A stretch of DNA of 64,000 nt from Halichoerus grypus (GCF_964656455.1 NC_135717.1:4154001-4218000), one strand, 5' to 3'. Positions 24,548 through 36,130 are shown, counted from the stretch's first letter. Translations and numbers: made by a program. Notes: generated by a model not told the origin, from the sequence alone.

Positions 24548-24602
24548 TGCTGGCCTCAATCCTGGCTCTGCCGTCTGTGGGTGTGTACTTAACCTCTGAG
24601 CC
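24548..24602 (+). repeat. MIR SINE, left piece
   Basis: 'caatcctggctctgccgtct...acttaacctctgagcc' is the MIR core up to 'cctctgagcc'. It resumes at about 24,986 on the far side of an LTR-like insertion. Confidence 0.65.
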
Positions 24603-24985
24603 AGGTAGAGGCCACTTTTAGGCAACAGGCTTGAGCAATGGAAACATGAGTAAGGCACAAGGGCCCACAGGGGCCACCGGGCTGAATGCAAACAGGCCCA
24701 TCAGGCGACCCACCTTGAAATAGCCATAGGCCCTAACTCACCAATGGGCTACTTGCGAGCGGGCACAGGTCCACAAAAAGGAAATTCTGTATGTTCCCAT
24801 ACCTCCTCACTCCCCCCTTAACTCTAGCCCCCCGTCACGACGTCCTGGCAGACAGCCTCCCCTCTGCTCTTCTGCCCACATTTCCCTTGCAGTGTGTTCA
24901 GTAAACTCTTATCTCTTTTGTTCTGCCTCAGGTGAATCCTTCCACCATCTGCGCCAGTGGCCCCCACCTGATCGGGTCACCTCAC
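24603..24985 (+). mobile_element. Probable solo LTR of a class I endogenous retrovirus
   Basis: This 380-bp block interrupts a MIR. It contains a CCAAT-box-like 'ccaatgggc' at about 24,742, a CT-rich middle, 'cagtgtgttcagtaaactct' (a polyadenylation-signal-like position), then 'ttgttctgcctcaggtgaat' and 'cagtggcccccacctgatcg'. That order and wording recall U3-R-U5 of carnivore gamma-type LTRs. No internal retroviral genes are adjacent. Exact borders and the short host duplication are not resolved. Confidence 0.5.
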
Positions 24986-25325
24986 AAACCGCAGTGTCCC
25001 CATCTGGTAAAATGGGGGTAATGACATCTCTTTCAGGGTTACTCTAAAGCCTGGGGACAGTTTTTATTTATTTTAATTTTATTTTTAAGATTTTATTTAT
25101 TTATTTGAGAGAGAGAATGAGAGAGAGAGAGAGCATGAGAGGGGGAGGGTCAGAGGGAGAAGCAGACTCCCCGCTGAGCAGGGAGCCCGATGCGGGACTG
25201 GATCCCGGGACTCCAGGATCATGACCTGAGCCGAAGGCAGTCGCTTAACCAACTGAGCCACCCAGGCGCCCCCTGGGGATAGTTTTTAAAGAGCTTAGCA
25301 CAATAGCAGATAATCAGTGAATTGC
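24986..25325 (+). repeat. MIR SINE, right pieces
   Basis: 'gtgtccccatctggtaaaat' and 'gggggtaatgacatctcttt' continue the MIR of 24,548. A CanSINE (25,069-25,270) splits it again, after which 'aaagagcttagcacaatagc' gives the MIR end. Confidence 0.65.
25069..25270 (-). repeat. CanSINE inside a MIR
   Basis: Flanks 'cctggggacagttttta' and 'cctggggatagttttta' differ at one base. The element carries the 'gagaatgagagagag' form of the CT block. Confidence 0.95.
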
Positions 25326-26760
25326 ACAGTTATTGTGGGGGGATGTGGGGGGCAGGACAGGGCAGGGAAGCTTTTAAGGAAAAACAGTAACATTATGATA
25401 TGACAAGTTACATACGGTGAGAAGGCTGGCTGTGGCTGAGTTAAGGACTAGATAAAAGCAGACGGTGATGTGTGAAGATCAAGGGGGCAGAAAAGCAATT
25501 CAGCCTGGCCAGTGTTTCACACATTTGTGATGGCTGAACATGGGGTTCCACTAGCTGGGCCTTCTAAGCTGAGCCTGTGCATTAAAAAGCAAAAACAAAA
25601 ACAAAGAAAACCATCCTGATGTCCAAACTCTTGCCAGTCTTTATTATTCCTGACCTGCTGCAGGAAGCACCAGCCACCACTCTTGGGAGTGTGATGCCCC
25701 TGGGGTTTCTGGAAAGCAAGCCCGGCTTATGTCACCCGAAGGAGTTGTGTGGTGTTCTCAGGTCTGCTCAAGGCCTGGGTGCCTGTGCTCTGGCCGCTGA
25801 GCAGAGGAGAACAGGGCAGCCTCTACTGATATCTCAACAGCTATTCCAATGGGCTCCCGAACAGCATCTGCTCAAGGCACAAAACTGCAGCTTTTGTAGG
25901 GTCCTCTCCTGCAACAGGAAGGAAACGTGAATTCCTGCTGGGGCAGTCTACGGATGCTCCCTAACCCCAGGCTCAGGCTGTGCAGGGAAGGGCCATCATT
26001 CAATACCCTGTGCACCTGCTCAGGCTGAGCACAAGTGCCCGGCCCCACTACCATGAGCGGCACACTGGAGGAAGCCAGCTTCCGCTAGCCTACACCTGTG
26101 CATCCCCTCAACCCTGCCACCTTTGTTACTGGCTGCTCATTCCACACTCTGCCTCTTACAGGGAGCCAGACCACAGCAGAAAGAGGGTGAGCCTTCAGCC
26201 ACTGGCCTTGGGCTGCAGGAACCAGGGAAGCTCCCCACAACTGTCATCTACCAAGAGGTGGACACAAGGGTGGCTCTGCTGGTGGTGACAGCCTGAGATG
26301 GAAAGAATACAGTCACTTTGAACAAAGATGCCTCCTTCTCTTTGCTCCACAGGCCCTCGGACCTCCTCTGCCTTCACAACTAGACGGGTAACTGCGATCC
26401 ATGTTAGGAGAGGAGACGTCCATTGGTCCGTCTGGGGTCCAAGCTCTTCTGGGGCCTGTGCCTGTTCCTCCTCTTCACACCGGCCAGCAGGGTTGAAGGA
26501 CCCAGGGCTCAAGAGGGGATTTTTAAGTCTCTGGAAGAGCAGGGCTGTAGAAATTGTTGTTATTTTATTGTCCTGGATGCCAAGGGATGCACACTAAACA
26601 TTGTTACTTTGAAAATACAGCAAGCTATAAGAAGAACTCCGTAGAGGCAACTTCTACTACCTTTCCCTTTCTTCCCCCCACTGAAAGGACAAAGTGATGA
26701 GCTGAAAATGAACGGGAAGGGGCTTGGTGGGTAGGGAAGCCTGCCTGAGCCCCTCTCCTC
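25326..26760. other. Intronic sequence, nothing recognised
   Basis: No repeat family or exon recognised. Open frames of about 100 codons on both strands near 25,600-26,600 show no domain. Confidence 0.45.
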
Positions 26761-26769
26761 TCATAGACA

Positions 26770-27010
26770 CATCCCAACAGCAAGTCACCAAGGCTGCAAA
26801 TGCTGAGCTCAGGGGTAATTAAATCAAATTAATCTTGGGAAAAGAGCTTTAAATATTCAAAGCCCCATTAATCCTTATGCCTTATAATTAAATATGTATG
26901 TTAAGAAGGCTTGGACAAAGGCAAAACATTTTCAAAATGTGAATTCTTTACATTCATAGCATTATAATGCGTTCTAAGTACTGATCTTGTAGAAAACTAT
27001 GTAAAAAATT
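26770..27010. promoter_or_regulatory. Candidate conserved non-coding element (AT-rich)
   Basis: AT-rich and low in repeats, with several homeodomain-type TAAT cores close together: 'gtaattaaatcaaattaatc', 'ccattaatcc', 'ataattaaatatg'. Such clustering is typical of developmental enhancers, but conservation is not visible from one sequence. Confidence 0.3.
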
Positions 27011-27419
27011 CAGTGAAGTACACGTAAAAACATGGCAGGAAGAATGCAGCTAGAATCTCTGGTCATCCTGAGCTTTAGAAAAATGAGCCTTGATAAACAT
27101 CTTCACTGTTTTCAGGCTCCACATCATTTGCCCGTTGACAATCCCCACTTAGTACAACTCTCCCTGGTCCTCACTTTGGGTCTTGACAGGGCAGCTACCC
27201 CCCACCCCGCCCCCCAGGTCTTGGAAAAATTCTTTGCTTCTGTTGTCCTGGGATCCTATTTTATTTTCTTGTTAAAACACATCGATTTCTGTCATCTTCC
27301 AGGGATAACCTTCTCTTTGATAATCAACCACTGAAGAGACTGTGGTCACCCCAACCTACTGTGTGTCTTGGAAGGAAGATATCCAATTTCTGAAGATGAA
27401 AGGTGCCACCTAAAAACCT

Positions 27420-27560
27420 TACAAACATCCCTTTCTTCAATCCTCAGACAACCCAGTGAGAGACAGGCAGGTGTCATCATTCCCATTCTACAGATGAGGA
27501 AACCAAGTTACTAAGAGAATGAAGAACTTGCCTAGATTACATAGGTTATGCCCAGAATTC
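27420..27560 (-). repeat. MIR SINE, inverted
   Basis: 'cccattctacagatgaggaa', 'accaagttactaagagaatg' and 'aagaacttgcctagattaca' are the reversed MIR core. Confidence 0.75.
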
Positions 27561-28479
27561 TTACTGTCATTCCATAATTAGCATCCTATCATCCTGTTGT
27601 TTCCTCTGTTTTCTAGCAGGAAAAAGCAGCTGTTCTGACAAGTTTACTTATGCTTGATGGAAGGTACTAGCTTTTAGAAATGAAACTAGAGAGGTGATTC
27701 GAGCAGTAAATAAATATCAGAGGAATGGGTACATCCATTCAGCAAAGTCTCTGTTTTCTGTTTATTGATTTTGTTCCCTAATTGAGAAAACTTACAACAC
27801 AGATTTTAGCATCAAAAGTTTCTGCTACGTGAATCTCACTTCTGCATGATTACAAATACGGACCCTGACACAAATCTAGGTCTAAGAGACGGAGGGAGCC
27901 ATGCAGTTCAAATGAGTAAGATGGAACTTTACCACTGAAACTGCATGAAGCTCTGCCAAGCTTTCTTGGAACAGTCACGAGAGTATTCTTAACAGAAGAC
28001 ACTCCTGCTTCAAGTCCTGGGTTCCTACCGCTGGGCAGCGAGGACACCAGGCTCTCATTCTGTTAAAAGCACAGAACTCTGAAAAACTGAAAAGCATTTC
28101 TAGCAATGATTCGTCTTCTTTCAATTATTTTACATTGAGAGAAGAGCGTAAAAAGCTATAAAAAGACAGTAAATGAAGTAGGGTCAGAACTGTATATAAT
28201 ACCAGACACTCACATATCCAAAAGCTATAAAGAAATGGAAGCAGGAGCTACTGACTGGTTCTTTCCAGACAGACTGAGTGTCAGGGGGAGAAAGGGTTTG
28301 GCTAAAACCCGTTTTCTGTCCTGGAGTTGTTGGGTGTTTTGTTTTAATCTCTGTTGATACGGAGATCACTGGTGAGAGCAAGGACACCCATGTACAAGCT
28401 ACTAAGAAACACAAAAGGCACAGATGAAGACAAAGTGCACTCCTCTTGTTTTAAGCCTTCCTTTAGCAGTTTGTGTTTC
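27561..28479. other. Intronic sequence, nothing recognised
   Basis: Single-copy-looking text without a recognised repeat, exon or element. Confidence 0.45.
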
Positions 28480-28920
28480 ATTCCAGAAAAAAATAATACA
28501 CATACTTAACAGATAAACCCTTTACATTTATACAAAAGGAGCCAAACACTCACACTGCACACACTTTACCTTGCTGTTTTCACTTGATAGTGCATTTCTT
28601 GGAGAGGTTTCCTGATCAGTACCTATAGATCAATCTTATTTCTTGGGGATGGGTTATGTAAAATTTTGTTGGTGACTCTAGCACTGGGTAATTCTCAGTT
28701 TATCTATTTCACATTCCTTTCAAAAAGATTTTATTTATTTGAGAGAGAGAGAACTAGCAGGGGGAGCGGTAGGCAGAGGGAGAGGGAGAAGCAGATTCCC
28801 TGCTGAGCAGGGAGCCCAACATGGGGCTCGATCCCAGGATCCTAAGATCGTGACCTGAGCCGAAGACAGACACTTAACCGACTAAGCCACCCAGGCGCCC
28901 CTATTTCACATTCTTATTAA
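28480..28920 (-). repeat. L1M 3' fragment, split by a CanSINE
   Basis: 'ccttgctgttttcacttgat', 'gagaggtttcctgatcagta' and 'ctatagatcaatcttatttc' resemble antisense L1M 3' UTR text. The call is moderate because divergence is high. Confidence 0.4.
28718..28900 (-). repeat. CanSINE with target-site duplication
   Basis: 'ctatttcacattc' is present on both sides (28,704-28,716 and 28,901-28,913). Confidence 0.94.
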
Positions 28921-29989
28921 AAACGGTTGCTTTTGTTAAAGTATGACACAGGCCCCAAAATGACCATGGCTAACATTACCATACAAATCACTGTGCTTTT
29001 TAAAGTAAAATTTAACAGACTCTGAACTCGAACGTTGATTAAATGAGGAAACAGAGAAAAAGAGTTCAAAGAACCGAATAAAGGAAATAGCCCTTTTTCA
29101 TCAAGTGGATCTGAAAAGCTCAGGGTATGTAGGATTCTGTTGTGGCTCCATCCTTTGTGGAAGAACAGGAGGGCAAGGCGAGGAGACAAGAAGTTCCCAG
29201 TGCAGGGCTCGGCCATCAGTGCGCCTCGGGATGCCCGCCCTCTCACACAGCCCGCTTTAAGCACCTGGTTGGTGTGTGACACATGGGGAAAAGCGACAGG
29301 ATTTACTTTCAGTTTTGAGAACTGTGACTCACCCCAATGCTCTGTCAACTATAGTGCATTTGTAGTATTAAAAAAAAAAAAAAAAAAGAAGGAAGGAAAA
29401 GAAAAGAGAAAGGCAAAACATCTCAAGACCGGGAGGCAGGGCACTGAGAAACCTACCTCCTCTCAGTTCTACTGTCAAGTGATCAATAATTCCTCTTTCA
29501 TGAAACCGTTTTCAAGAAAAAATCTAAGCTTTGTGGTCTCTCAAAATGATTTTTTGTGCTTTTAAACAAATAGAAAATATTATTTCAAAGTACTTTTCCT
29601 TTCCTCCTGGACTTTCTACAAGCAACATTTCCACAGTATAAGAAATCTAGTTTCAGGACTGTAACTCCATGATAGTACACGAGTAAAATAATCTACATAT
29701 GCAGAGTTCAATAAAATGGTATGTGAAGGGCCAGGTAAGTTTGTATTTTATTTTACTCACATCTTTAAAGTCCCTTTGTACTTCCTGTTCCTCTAGAAGA
29801 CACAGTCAGTGTTCCTCAGAAGCCAGGCGGGTTTTGGCTAAAGTTCCCAGGTGACACTAAAGGCCTAAGATTTATCAGTGGCTGTGGCGCAGTGAAATGC
29901 TCCTCTCCCTGAAACACACCGCTCAGGCCACGGGAGGAGGAAACTGCCACCGCAGCTCCCATCGGGCATGTCAACCCATGTCTTCCACA
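28921..29989. other. Intronic sequence with one A/GA-rich tract
   Basis: A run of about 17 A followed by 'gaaggaaggaaaagaaaaga' at 29,371-29,410 is simple sequence. A 143-codon minus frame at 28,917-29,348 has no domain. Nothing else is recognised. Confidence 0.45.
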
Positions 29990-30115
29990 GACATCTGCCA
30001 GCAACAAACAACCCCTCCAAGTAAGCGGGGCTGGTGCTATCCTCATTCCACAGAGGAAAGGTGGTGGGAAGGGCCTTGGCTAGCTGAGGGCAGAGTTAAA
30101 TTCAGGACCCTTCTC
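29990..30115 (-). repeat. MIR SINE, inverted
   Basis: 'gctatcctcattccacagag' and 'agagttaaattcaggaccct' fit the reversed MIR core. Diverged. Confidence 0.45.
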
Positions 30116-30850
30116 CTCTGATGATGCTCCGCTGCCCAGTATTTTGAGAGTCAGGTAAGTGCATGTGTTTGGTCCAACAAGCTCACATCTTCTAACAGCA
30201 CAAAGGAACGCACGGAAGTGTACCGACTCACCAAGGAGTCGGGCTGGAGGGAACTTAACAGACGAACAGACTCAGACCTGGAAGTGAAGGGCTGACACAA
30301 GCACAGGGCACACAGCACGTGGCCCTGAGAGGACGAAGCCAGCCCTCTGCACTCTCCCCGCAGCTCTGCTGCATTTCCTTCTGGCTCGCACCACCAGGGC
30401 AAAGAACCTGTTTTCAAAAGGCTGTTTGGCTAGAATAAGAATTCTGGATGTTTTTACCTAAAATACTGATAGAAAGCAAACAAATCCCCTTCTCTAACCC
30501 TGTGCACAGAAAGCAAGAGCCCGAGGTGACTGAAGTGAAGAGCATTTACTTCCCCTCCGGCCAGCAGGGTCTCTACTGGGTCAGCCTGTGGTGAAAGCCC
30601 ACCTCCACCCCGAACAACAGAGCACAGACACCAAGCAATTTTGCCCGACAGCAGTATTTTATTGTTATGACACTGTCTTGTGACCCACTTTACTCCCTGC
30701 TCCTTACTTCTCGGTTATAAGCAGTAATTAGTAATGTCAGCGTTCTGGCCGGATTGCTCCAGGCCCATTAATAATGCAAGAGCAGGAACAGGATGGATGC
30801 CTAAGTGTACAACAGAGGTTTCAAGGTTAAAAGCAGTAATGGGGAGAGCT
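30116..30850. other. Intronic sequence, possibly constrained near 30,640-30,800
   Basis: Repeat-free text. The part with 'gcagtaattagtaatgtcag' and 'cccattaataatgcaagagc' is AT-biased and has TAAT cores, so it might be regulatory. Nothing is certain. Confidence 0.35.
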
Positions 30851-30854
30851 ACGG

Positions 30855-31005
30855 CCGGGGGTGGGGGTGTGGTGGTGGTGGGGGTGTGGTGGTGGTGGTG
30901 GGCAGGTGGTGTTGGTAGGGGAAGAGGAGAGGATGCGTGTATGTGAGAGAGAGAGAGAGAGAGGGAAGGAGGAGGGAGAGAGAGATGGAGAGAGAGAGAG
31001 AGATT
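30855..31005 (+). repeat. G-rich GGT/GGTGT tract followed by (GA)n tract
   Basis: The first half is (GTGGTG)n with several GGGGG runs. The second half (30,945-31,004) is nearly pure GA with 'agagagagag' repeats. The whole 150 bp is strongly strand-asymmetric (purine or G/T on plus). Confidence 0.92.
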
Positions 31006-32389
31006 TAAATCTATTTTTTGAAATGCGCAGCTTCCCTTTAGGGCAACACGTATGGCAAAGCACAAATTCCTAGTGTCCTCGATCAAGCTCGCTCTCTCTT
31101 CTGGAGTGGACACACGTCTCTGGCCACCTGGCAGGGAGTGTGTCGTGCTAAGTCTCTGGCACGGGAGAGTTACTAGTGTATGAAATTGAGGTCAGAGAAA
31201 AGTACACCAGTATCTTTCAAACATATTTTCGATGTTTTAAATGACTTCTCTCATAAAAGGCAATGCCTGCTTGTTCAGCAGAACTGGTACCTTCCCACTT
31301 AATGCTTTTAAAGGAAAGTCAAGACAAGTGATGCAGAACAGGCCCTGGGTTTGGCAGCCAGGCCCTCCCTGGTGGAAGACAAGACTGTGTTGTTACAACT
31401 GCTTCCGCATCTCTGCAAAGCCCCCACAACACCATGGCTCCAAGGGGGATTTCAAAAGGTACAATATCCGACATGCCTGCAAAGAGCTTCGTAGAAGAAC
31501 GGAATGACCACACACAAGCCTGCAAATTATGCATGGAAAAGGATTAAAACAACTATTTGAGAAATATTTGCCTGGTAGGTGGGGGAAGGGCCACATAACA
31601 AGGCTGACCGCCATCCTTAACTCCTGAGCTGCTCCTACCTTTACTGTCTTTGTTTTTAAACAGAGAAGCATTCACTACTAAACCTTTTATTTGTCCCTCA
31701 CATACCCAAAGTGAGCTGTTTTACATACTAGGAAAGTAACAACTTCATCTGCTAGTTTCACAACCAAGGGCAGACGGTTTTAAAACTGGTCATTGTAATG
31801 CTTAGGTGAATCAGAACCCGTTCTTCCTCGTGAGTCAGTCTCGGTGGGAAATGGAAGCAGCTGGAAGCAGTCTTGAATGGTAACTAATGCAAGCTGTACT
31901 GACCCCTCCGGAGCTGACCTTGGGGCCACGGTTTTCCCACTGGCTGCGTTCTCTCCACCAGCTCCTGGGCACGTGCTGTCGACGGGGCTTCTACAGAAGC
32001 CCAGTGAGAAGAAAGGCAGAGCTGCCGAGTTCCAGCTCTTTCCGCTTGCCCTGAAACCCCAGCCCCTCACCTATAATCTGAGGCCACGCACTCTTTTTGA
32101 GGGAGGTGAAGTCAGCCCCCACAACGATCCAGGAGAAATGGCTATGGGCTTGAAAATACATAAGCACAGTTTAAAAATCACATTTCTACCTTTCAAGTTC
32201 CCTTAACACCAACACAACAAAATCTTTTTTGCTTTAAAATTTCGGAGTTGACTGGGTTGATGAACCCCTGAAGCAACTCCTGGGTACCAGTGCAAGAAAC
32301 TGCCCTTCCACACGGATTTTCCGTACATGTCAGCACACCTCCCCTCCACTCATCTGAGACCCAAATATAAACATACCATACCCACCCCC
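31006..32389. other. Intronic sequence, nothing recognised
   Basis: No repeat family, exon or element is recognised in this 1.4 kb. Confidence 0.45.
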
Positions 32390-32490
32390 CCACTCTACAC
32401 CTGGCTTTTTTCACTTAACAACATCTTGGGGGCAGCTCCGTGTTGACACTCCTGGACCCATGTCATCCTTTTAAATCTTACTGTATATGC

Positions 32491-32712
32491 CAGAGGTTGA
32501 CTGACTGGAGCTCATGGTCTTAATCTGGCCTGCTGCCTGTTTTTATAAACATAACCTTACTGGATCACAGCCACATTCATTCGTTCACGCACCGTCCGGG
32601 GTTCCTTGTGCACTACAAAGGCAAGACGGAGTAGCTGCGACACGGGCTATGTAGCTGGAAAAGCGTAAACTGTCTGCTATCTTGCCCTTTCTAGAAAAAG
32701 CCTGCCATCCTC
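32491..32712 (+). mobile_element. MER5A (non-autonomous hAT-Charlie DNA transposon)
   Basis: 'ctggcctgctgcctgttttt', 'ataaacataaccttactgga', 'tcacagccacattcattcgt', 'gcaagacggagtagctgcga', 'actgtctgctatcttgccct' and 'agaaaaagcctgccatcct' match the MER5A consensus nearly end to end. It carries no genes. Confidence 0.88.
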
Positions 32713-32798
32713 TGGTGTATGCCATTGTATGGCTGCACCAAAACATATTTAACCCGTTTCCCATCGATGGACATTCAAGTGGAAAATTCCTTACTCCT

Positions 32799-32997
32799 GG
32801 GGCGCCTGGGTGGCTCAGTTGGTTCAGCGACTGCCTTCGGCTCAGGTCATGATCCTGGAGTCCCGGGATCGAGTCCCGCATCAGGCTCCCTGCTCAGCAG
32901 GGAGTCTGCTTCTCCCTCTGACCCTCCTCCCTCTCATGCTCTCTGTCTCTCATTCTCTCTCTCTCAAATAAGTAAAATCTTAAAAAAAAAAAAAAGA
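32799..32997 (+). repeat. CanSINE with target-site duplication
   Basis: Flanks 'gaaaattccttactcct' and 'gaaaatttcttactcct' differ at one base. Confidence 0.95.
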
Positions 32998-33015
32998 AGA
33001 AAATTTCTTACTCCT

Positions 33016-34110
33016 TAAAATTCCCTAAGAATAAAATTAAACTCTGCAAATTCTGAGAAGCATTAAGAAGGCTGAGGAAAGGAAGAGCAGGAACTGGCTG
33101 GGAAGAGGCCAGCATGGAGGAGGCGGCTTAAAGAGGGAACTTCAGGGTGAGCTATAACCTCCCAAAGTGTCACTTCCTCTTTTTAGAGGAAGCAAGAGGC
33201 GAACTGTAGGTCTTTTGATAAGAGGAAATCCCCCTTTGCTGTATCAAAGCTACTCCCTGTGTTTGTGTTTTTCTAAGTTTGGCGAGGCTGCCCGAAGCAC
33301 ACTGTGACCAAATTAGGAAGTGAGCAGGCTGATGTCTCTGAGCTGGTCACCACATGGCCAGGACGCCCAAGCATGTGTAGACAGTGATGAATGGGGAGGG
33401 AGAGGCTCTATCCAAGAAGGAAATGCTATTTGCTTGAGAAATTAGCCTTATAAAAATTACACTTAATAAGAGTAAGTGTTCTGTAAGACGGAATTCTCTT
33501 GCTGCTACTGACAACAAAACAAAGGCTTCAAAGGTTTCTACAAGGAAAGACTGTGAAACAGGCAGTGGAGACAAATTCTTTTGGGTGTTACTCTGTTTAT
33601 TCCAAGGGTAGTGAAGATCTTGAGAAGTACCAGGGAAAAATATACCAATTAGCTCTCTAACAGATTAAGATACTTAGTTTTATGCTATTGAGAAAAAAAG
33701 AATTTAGACAGGTCATGCTAAAAAAAGAATTGTGTAAATGCTCCATTTTACCACGGCCTACCCAATTGCTTTATTTGCTGGAATGGTAAGATTTAAGCTC
33801 ATCTTACAGTTTCCAACAAGGTCTAGGAATGTGATACTGAATCATTCATACTGAGCTTGTTTCTGCCATTTCTACTCAGTGATATTCTCTTCCAGAAATG
33901 ACTTCTGAGTTAACTTTTGATTCTGAGCCAGTGAGCTGAGAATCCATTCTGACCACCAGTACTATTGGGGTAATAAAGTTTAAACTTGAAAATCCTTGCT
34001 TTCCTCCCAAATTTCCAGATCAGCAAGATTCTTGGACATGGTTTTTATTCCCTGAAGAATGTGCTTGGTTCATTTCCAGCATCTGCTATGAAATCAGATG
34101 TGCAGTTAAG
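33016..34110. other. Intronic sequence, nothing recognised
   Basis: Repeat-free text with no recognised exon or element. Confidence 0.45.
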
Positions 34111-34127
34111 AACTAAGGTAAGTGTAG

Positions 34128-34307
34128 GGGCGCCTGGGCGGCTCAGTCGGTTAAGTGTCTGACTTGGGCACAGGTTATGATCTCAGGGTCCTGGGAAAGA
34201 GCCCTGCGTAGGGCTCCACACTCAGTGGGGAGTCTGCGTGTCCCTCTCCCTCTGCCGCTCCTGCACGTGCTCTCTCAAAGGAATAAATAAAATCTTAAAA
34301 ACAAAAG
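34128..34307 (+). repeat. CanSINE, full-length
   Basis: Flanks 'actaaggtaagtgta' and 'gttaaggtaagtgta' mark the duplication. The body is an older variant ('gggtcctgggaaagagccct'). Confidence 0.94.
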
Positions 34308-34322
34308 AGTTAAGGTAAGTGT

Positions 34323-35689
34323 AAATAACAAATCTTAGTTCTTTACAGGAAAACCTATAAGGGAGTCAGGCAAAAAGCACAGTTCTCGGCTCAATCTGAG
34401 AACCTGCTCTCTCCAGGGCAGTGGCGCTCCAAGAGAAGGCGGAGGCCCAGGGCAGAGGTCTGCGCCGGTGGCCATGTTGTGGCGTGGGGTTCCTGCTCAA
34501 CGGGTGCTGACCTGGTATTCTGGTTTCTTCACCAGGCTGTATGGGTGGGGTGGAGGGGAATTCTGCAGCCACTCTAATGTTGTCAAAATAGCTAAATGTT
34601 TGCTTTCTACCTACCCCTGTACTGATTTTGAATGACATTTATTTACAATCACCTAAAGGGTCCATGAATTTTACAGCTAACAACACTACAAAGAATAGAC
34701 ACTTTCTGGAAGGCCCTGGCTGACACATAAACCCACCAGTTAAGAACTGTATTTCTATTAGTCCGGGTCTCTATGGCCCACCATTAACGGAGGCAAACTG
34801 TATACTAATGGACAACTGAGGACATATACAGATTAGAGAACTATCCCACAATCCAGAGTCCACGTATAACTGAAAGACAGAAGTTGGAGGATTTCCTCAA
34901 GCTACGTAAACCTTGCATTTAACCTCTTCCCTTTATCTGTACAATGAGGGTGTCAGGGCTATACGATCTCCCAGGTACCCCTTATAAACCCAGTACCTGC
35001 AATTACAAATCAAGAAAACCCGATGCCAGTATTATAGAGCCACCCGGGCAGGCTTGGTGCAGTTCCTCTGAACAGGGTTTGAACCACACATTCATGTGTC
35101 CCCCTAGATGAGCATGAGATGCTAAGGATACCCACGCCTGATCTGACCTCACCGTGCCCAATCAGATGGCACGCCTCCAACTCCCTGCTCTCGACTGCTG
35201 CCACCACCCTGCAGCCTGGCCTAAGCAGGAGGTGTGCTTGGCAGAAGCCCTGCCGCGCTCTCTCCCCGGCTGTCTTCTGCTTTCTCACTGCAGTGCAGAA
35301 GGCACCCCGGCTCTACACAGGCTTCGTTGCCCTTTTATGGTAGAAAAATGAATTGCCTGCCCAGCAGTGAAGCTGAGAGAGATGACAGAACGGAAAGTTG
35401 TCATTTGTTGTGGTTTTGGCAGCAACAGAATAAAGCGTTCTCCCCTCAGCCACCCTTGGATGGACAGTGCACGCCAGGCATTCAGCAGGGAAAAGCAAAC
35501 CCAGCCCAACTGCTCCCAGATGCATTCCTTCCTTGCCTCGCCTGCAAAGGGATGTGTTTACTTATGAACAGCATCAAGCCTTATTCTGGTGGAAATGCAC
35601 TTTTGACAAAACAAGGTATAAAAAGGCTGTCTGTGTTCTGCTGGAAGATCTAAGAGAGGTGCTCCAGAAAATACGATTCCAATCAGATC
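34323..35689. other. Intronic sequence, nothing recognised
   Basis: No repeat family is recognised. Many overlapping open frames at 35,000-35,760 reflect GC-richer sequence and show no domain. Confidence 0.45.
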
Positions 35690-36130
35690 ACATGCAAGGA
35701 ACGGCTTCATTTCCTAGCACAATGAGGCTGTGGGACTGGAGCTGGGCAGGGAGGTGACCTTGCTCAAAGGAGGGGCTGCAGCTGTTGCTGAAGCCCAGCC
35801 CAGCCCAGCCCAGCCTGATCCTGTCTCCCGAATGGCTCAGAGGGATGGGGGAGTAGCCACTGACTCCAGATAAATACATTCCTGGGAAAACATACCAATA
35901 TCCAAGTCCCTGGGGTAATAAACAGCAGTTGGTACCAGAGGGCCTTAAATTGTTTGCATTTCTGTCAGGAGGCTCAGAGAAAAAAAAAAACAGGCCTCCC
36001 AGCAGCTGGGAAAACATGTTGCAAAAGGAAAATTAGGCAATTCTCTGTATGCACATCGGAGTTAGGGAAATTAAGCTTATCTGAGTGAGAGAAATTAAGC
36101 TTATCCAACATGCTTTCAGCTGGAAAACAA
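35690..36130. promoter_or_regulatory. Candidate conserved non-coding element with a 24-bp tandem duplication
   Basis: Repeat-free block with a short (CAGCC)n run at 35,795-35,815, an AT-rich half containing 'taaattgtttgcatttctgt', and two copies of 'gaaattaagcttatc' at 36,067 and 36,091. The regulatory role is inference only. Confidence 0.25.

Larger units (their letters stand above)
32390..33015 (-). repeat. L1M 3' fragment hosting a MER5A and a CanSINE
   Basis: Left part 'cacctggcttttttcactta...ggcagctccgtgttgac' and right part 'tgccattgtatggctgcacc', 'aaaacatatttaacccgttt', 'cccatcgatggacattcaag' are antisense L1M 3' UTR text. The middle is occupied by MER5A. Confidence 0.6.

Noticed and set aside
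30715..31113. 132-codon minus frame rich in Ser, Leu, Pro and His
   Set aside because: It translates the G/T-rich and GA simple repeats, and its composition is an artefact of them.
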